Shown here: positions 60,490-64,000 of the stretch, in pieces | Layout of the letters: each line of letters opens with the position of its first letter | Numbering within the stretch: the first letter of the stretch is position 1 | Assembly (NCBI RefSeq): GCF_010500615.1 | Contig: NZ_JAAGNX010000003.1 | Span: forward strand, 776,123 to 840,122 | DNA: 64,000 nucleotides | From: Oceanipulchritudo coccoides | GTDB taxonomy: Bacteria; Verrucomicrobiota; Verrucomicrobiia; Opitutales; Oceanipulchritudinaceae | Direction of reading: 5' to 3' | Position numbers and translations under genes: made by a program | Notes under the pieces: model-generated | What the model saw: only the letters and a program-made list of their open reading frames with translations | Databases searched by the model: none | Told to the model about the DNA's origin: nothing

Positions 60490-62784
60490 ATGGTGAATGT
60501 CTTGGATTCTTCGAAGGTTGGCCATCTGGCGGCCCTTCTTTTGATCAGCATCAAGCAACTTGTGGAATCACCTGAAACAGAGCAAACCCCGGAAAAGCAA
60601 ACCACCTTTCTCGGCGAACTGAAGCGCCGGAAGGTCTTCCGTGTGGCGGCGACCTACGCGGTCGTGAGCTGGTTGATCATCCAAGTGGCCTCTGCCACCT
60701 TCTCGGATTTCGGGATTCCCACCTGGGCCTTCCGGTTTGTTGTCTTGATGGTCCTTCTTGGATTCCCGGTTGCAGTCATCCTGGCATGGGCCTTCGAGCT
60801 CACACCGGGAGGGGTCAAGAAGAGTGCCGATGTGGACCGGGATAAATCCGACGAGGCGGAGCCCGGCCTGAACCGCAGGCGCAACTGGTATGCCATTGGA
60901 ATGGCGGCAGCCCTGCCCACCCTCATCTTCGGAACGCTCTCCATCTTTTTCTACCTCAGCAAATCAGATCCCGCGCCCGAGGCGACGACCAGCGCAGCCG
61001 TCTCCACGGAGCGGCCCTATGTCATCGGTACCCTGGCGGTCCTTCCCTTCACAATCATCTCCGATGAGCCCGGTATCAAGGTGACGGCAGAAGGCCTTCA
61101 TGACGAGATGCTGACGGTCCTCAGCGGGATGGATCCGCTCGACGTGGTGTCCCGGACCTCCACCCTTCGCTTCGGTGATTTCACCGCGAGCATCCCAGAG
61201 ATTGGTCAGTCCCTGAATGCCAACTTCATCGTCGAGGGAAGCATCCAGAGCATTGGCCAGAAGCTCCGCCTCACCCTTCAATTGATCGAGGCCGCCACGG
61301 ACAATCATATCTGGGCAAAATCCTTTGACCGTGATCCAGCCGATGCCGAGGACCTGATCCAATTCAACAAGGAGATTGCTTTCGAGCTGTCCATCCGGGT
61401 TTACCAAGCGCTGGAAGCGGCTTACCCCCCCAGCGACAAGGCAAGGGAGATTCGGGACGCCCGGCTGGCTGAGCTCGACGAGCAACTGCAGGCCCGGTAT
61501 GTCGAATTTTGGGATTTCACAGCCCCGGATTCGCAGGAAAGGTCACTGGCCATCAAGGGAATCATCGCCGAAATTGTGCGCCTCGACCCGGATAATCCGG
61601 AGGCCTACGACAAGCTGACAGGCATCTCATATTCTGATCAAATATTTGGATTGCGGAACCGGTTCGATCCCGACTGGCGCAAGGAGTTCTACCTTATCCT
61701 CAAGCACGCCTATGCGGTCAATCCGGATGGCTTCGATGTGAACAAGCATTTGGGCATCTACTATATCCATTACGAGAACCGCCCCAACCAAGCCATCCCC
61801 TACAGCAAGAAGGCGATCCAGCTTGAAAAGGAAAGTCGCGGGGTCGTCGATGTCTACACCTACTATGCCTTGTTGGAATCGCTTTATGCCACCGGCCAGC
61901 ACGCTGCCGCCCTCGAAATAGTCGAACAGGCCAAGGAGGAGGGGTTGACCGTTTTCTCCGGCGTGACCTGGTTCTGGGCGCAAGCCTACACGCTCAATGG
62001 GCGCTACCAGGAGGCCGTCGATTTCCTTGACGCGAAGATCGCGGAGGTGCGATCAGGCAATACAGCCCTCCAGGATGATCCGGAGACCATCCTTTTAAAT
62101 TACGGATTCATGAAGGCCCAGATCCAGGCCCTCTGGAGCGGCAACCGGTCTTACTTCGATTCCTTTTTCCAGGACAACGAGGACAACAAGGCAATGACTG
62201 ACCTGCCGCGGGCCTATTACGCGTTCTACTCGGGGAATTACGCCGAGGCTCTCGGATACATGTCCGGTCTCGATCAGGAGCAGTTGTCGCTCTGGCGACT
62301 GTCTGAAATGAGGGCGTGGATCTACCTCAAGAGCGGCAACGAGGCCCTTGCCCAATCCTACTTCCGCGGGTTCTTCAAGGAGATGGAGGAGTCCCTCGAG
62401 GGCCGATGGACGGCCCGGTACCGGCCCGACGTACATGCTGCCCAGCGCTCCTATGCCCATGCCTGCCTCGGCGAAAAGCAGGCAGCCCTCGAATGGGCGG
62501 ACAAGGCCCTCGAGCGAACCGATCCGTCCCGCAACTTCTCGGACTATTTCGAAAGCATGTTGAAGCTCGCCATCTCCTTCACCGTTATCGGTGAGTCCGA
62601 CCGCGCATGCCAGCTGGTCGACCAGATCCTTTCCAGTCCCTCCGGGATCACTACCGGAAACCTTCTCGTTGATTTCGGGCTCCAGCCATTGCGGGACAAC
62701 CCCGCCTTCCAGGAGGTCATCCGCAAGCATGGCGACCAGCTCAAGGATCCCGCTATCCTTGAAAAGTTCTTCGGGGAACCATAG
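60490..62784 (+). CDS. Membrane TolB-N/TPR signalling-like protein
   Basis: A 764-residue protein. Residues 35-125 contain ELKRRKVFRVAATYAVVSWL and two membrane segments of the kind found before a TolB-like amino-terminal domain (TLAVLPFTIISDEPGIKVTA ... FIVEGSIQSIGQKLRLTLQL). The second half is made of TPR-like helices (YYALLESLYATGQHAAALEI). Such proteins are often fused to adenylate cyclases, but no cyclase domain is present here. Function is unknown; a role in assembly or signalling at the inner membrane is possible. Confidence 0.78.
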   Translation: MVNVLDSSKVGHLAALLLISIKQLVESPETEQTPEKQTTFLGELKRRKVFRVAATYAVVSWLIIQVASATFSDFGIPTWAFRFVVLMVLLGFPVAVILAWAFELTPGGVKKSADVDRDKSDEAEPGLNRRRNWYAIGMAAALPTLIFGTLSIFFYLSKSDPAPEATTSAAVSTERPYVIGTLAVLPFTIISDEPGIKVTAEGLHDEMLTVLSGMDPLDVVSRTSTLRFGDFTASIPEIGQSLNANFIVEGSIQSIGQKLRLTLQLIEAATDNHIWAKSFDRDPADAEDLIQFNKEIAFELSIRVYQALEAAYPPSDKAREIRDARLAELDEQLQARYVEFWDFTAPDSQERSLAIKGIIAEIVRLDPDNPEAYDKLTGISYSDQIFGLRNRFDPDWRKEFYLILKHAYAVNPDGFDVNKHLGIYYIHYENRPNQAIPYSKKAIQLEKESRGVVDVYTYYALLESLYATGQHAAALEIVEQAKEEGLTVFSGVTWFWAQAYTLNGRYQEAVDFLDAKIAEVRSGNTALQDDPETILLNYGFMKAQIQALWSGNRSYFDSFFQDNEDNKAMTDLPRAYYAFYSGNYAEALGYMSGLDQEQLSLWRLSEMRAWIYLKSGNEALAQSYFRGFFKEMEESLEGRWTARYRPDVHAAQRSYAHACLGEKQAALEWADKALERTDPSRNFSDYFESMLKLAISFTVIGESDRACQLVDQILSSPSGITTGNLLVDFGLQPLRDNPAFQEVIRKHGDQLKDPAILEKFFGEP

Positions 62785-62801
62785 GCAATCCGGACCCACC
62801 C

Positions 62802-63218
62802 ATGCTCCGTCTATCTGAACGCGTAACCATTCCCGATGAGGAAATCCTCATGCAGGCGGTACGTGCCCAGGGGGCCGGAGGACAAAACGTGAACAAGGTT
62901 TCCTCCGCGATTCACTTGTTCTTCAATATCCACGCATCCTCCCTGCCCGACTTCTACAAGCGGCGGCTCTTTGCCCATGCCGCCCACCGGATCAGCGAGG
63001 GCGGGGTCATTGTCATCAAGGCACAGGAATTCCGCACACAGGCAAAAAACCGCGAGGCCGCCTTGGAGCGCCTCAAGGAAATTATCCTCGCCGCCGCGGC
63101 CCCACGGAAAACCCGCAAGCCCACGCGCCCGACCCGCGGCTCAAAGGAACGCCGCATCACCAACAAGAAACAGCTCTCCGAAAAGAAACAGCGGCGGGGG
63201 AAACCGGACTACCCTTAA
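62802..63218 (+). CDS. arfB: Ribosome rescue hydrolase ArfB (YaeJ type)
   Basis: A 138-residue protein with the GGQ motif in GAGGQNVNKVSSA and a Lys/Arg-rich C-terminal tail (KTRKPTRPTRGSKERR). This is the layout of ArfB, which releases the peptide from ribosomes stalled on broken mRNA by hydrolysing peptidyl-tRNA; the basic tail enters the mRNA channel. It follows the TPR gene by 17 bp. Confidence 0.93.
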   Translation: MLRLSERVTIPDEEILMQAVRAQGAGGQNVNKVSSAIHLFFNIHASSLPDFYKRRLFAHAAHRISEGGVIVIKAQEFRTQAKNREAALERLKEIILAAAAPRKTRKPTRPTRGSKERRITNKKQLSEKKQRRGKPDYP

Positions 63219-63293
63219 AATGGTGGGTGCTTGGGTTAAAATTGATCGATTTGGAAATTTGAATCGTTCAACCGACAACCGTGACATTCATCC

Positions 63294-63746
63294 ATGCCAC
63301 AATCGCTCGCTAAAATCCAAATCCACCTTGTTTATTCCACGAAGAATCGCGAACGAGTTATTGATGACGGAATTCGAACCGAGCTTCACGCGTACATGGG
63401 TGGGATTTTAAAACACATGAACTGTTATCCCGTTGAGCTAAATACGGAGCCGGATCATGCACATATATTATTTGTGCTCGGCCGAACCATTACAATTGCA
63501 GACACTGTAGCACACCTGAAGAGAAGCTCCACAAACTGGTTGCGGAGGAAGGATGATGCCCTAAGGAACTTTTATTGGCAGAGCGGATATGGAGCATTCT
63601 CGGTTAGTGAGTCAAATGGGTCGGCCGTCCAAGCCTACATTCGGAATCAGAAGCAGCACCATCGGAATTCCAATTTCAAGAATGAATTCCGTGCGCTTTT
63701 AAGGCAGCACGAAATTGAATTTGATGAACGATATGTTTGGGATTGA
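63294..63746 (+). CDS. REP-associated tyrosine transposase (RAYT, Y1_Tnp/IS200-like)
   Basis: A 150-residue protein of the Y1 transposase family: HVHLVYSTKNR-like start (IQIHLVYSTKNRERVI), HUH motif in PDHAHILFVLGR, and the nucleophilic Tyr in QAYIRNQKQHH. RAYTs cut single-stranded REP-type hairpins and differ from IS200 in lacking terminal IS ends. The gene is AT-richer than its neighbours. Its last 35 bp recur at 63906-63943 and hairpin-rich repeats follow, so it is flanked on the 3' side by the kind of DNA RAYTs act on. Confidence 0.87.
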   Translation: MPQSLAKIQIHLVYSTKNRERVIDDGIRTELHAYMGGILKHMNCYPVELNTEPDHAHILFVLGRTITIADTVAHLKRSSTNWLRRKDDALRNFYWQSGYGAFSVSESNGSAVQAYIRNQKQHHRNSNFKNEFRALLRQHEIEFDERYVWD

Positions 63747-64000
63747 TGATGTCCCGCGGCCCTTCCGATTACCCAGGCATCCCAAATGGCCCAACGGGCC
63801 GCAATATCTAGCCCAGGTTGAGGGTTCCGCAACGCCGAACCCGATGCCTGGGTATGAATGTGAATGGGGACGTATGTGCCCGGATATGAATATGAATGGA
63901 TATGAAAATTGAATTTGATGAACGATATGTTTGGGATTGATGAAGATTGCCCAGGTTTGGGATCGACGATGTCCCGCGGCCCTTCCGATTACCCAGGCAT
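63712..64000. repeat. Direct repeats and hairpins after the RAYT gene
   Basis: A 38-bp segment at 63712-63749 (the last 35 bp of the transposase gene plus 3 bp) is repeated exactly at 63906-63943. A 33-bp segment at 63748-63780 is repeated exactly at 63968-64000. Between them lie a 12-bp inverted repeat (63770-63781 with 63843-63854, core CCCAGGCATC), a GGCCC-AAC-GGGCC hairpin near 63789, and an ATGAAT-rich low-complexity part. No gene is seen. The window ends inside the repeat, so its extent is unknown. Confidence 0.85.

Overview
The window reads as chromosome of a Gram-negative, polysaccharide-degrading bacterium, most probably a Verrucomicrobiota of the Opitutales/Puniceicoccales type. This placement is inference. 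It rests on LpxI-type lipid A synthesis, a TonB receptor, secreted GH10 and GH16 enzymes, secreted proteins ending in a D-x-D-x-D-G-L-S motif plus a beta-type tail or in a Trp-rich tail, and enzymes that mature sulfatases. There is no ribosomal RNA gene in the window to confirm it. Coding density is high on both strands, with moderately GC-rich DNA and three tRNA genes (Pro-GGG, Val-TAC, Ser-TGA).

Layout. 0-5.5 kb: the end of a cyclopropane fatty acid synthase gene, a three-gene tetraheme cytochrome/FeS/NrfD redox operon with a divergent small cytochrome c, and a DUF2339 membrane protein. 5.7-11.4 kb: tRNA-Pro, a GH10 xylanase, a CAP-domain protein and a GEVED-domain protein, all exported. 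11.4-18.9 kb: TrpB2, a mini-RNase III-like protein, a rhomboid, an HtrA lipoprotein, and leuS overlapping lpxI. 18.9-26.5 kb: an exported hexaheme cytochrome, a HI0933-type flavoprotein, SlyX, an exported exonuclease/phosphatase-fold protein and an amine-oxidase-like flavoprotein. 26.6-32.1 kb: a three-gene [FeFe]-hydrogenase operon (NuoE-like subunit, NuoF-like subunit fused to a GltD-like FAD/NAD(P) module, HydA). 32.1-38.3 kb: an EamA transporter, a TonB receptor, a REP-like repeat cluster, a SulP permease with CBS domains, a CBS protein and tRNA-Val. 38.4-42 kb: a toxin-antitoxin pair, then an ECF sigma factor with an anti-sigma/VWA protein. 42-51 kb: a Ski2-like helicase, a formylglycine-generating enzyme, an inserted VapBC block, an M48 protease with LemA, Uup, and a 89-bp tandem repeat array. 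51-64 kb: a radical SAM sulfatase maturase, RadC, a GxxExxY protein, free-Met-sulfoxide reductase, SlyD, tRNA-Ser, a cytochrome c, a Trp-tail protein, two TPR proteins, GH16, small metal-binding proteins, ArfB, and a REP-associated transposase (RAYT) with repeats at its 3' side.

How it fits together. The exported hydrolases, TonB receptor, SulP permease and two sulfatase-maturing enzymes suit life on sulfated or marine-type polysaccharides. The hydrogenase, the NrfD operon and several c-type cytochromes point to a flexible, at least partly anaerobic redox metabolism. The observations most worth following are: (1) a Trp-rich C-terminal module shared by four unrelated exported proteins; (2) the HydB-GltD fusion, which suggests NADP(H) coupling of an [FeFe]-hydrogenase; (3) a VapBC block bounded by perfect 28-bp direct repeats, whose computational removal restores a tight M48-FGE gene junction; (4) a two-type REP-like repeat family at two loci, in opposite order.
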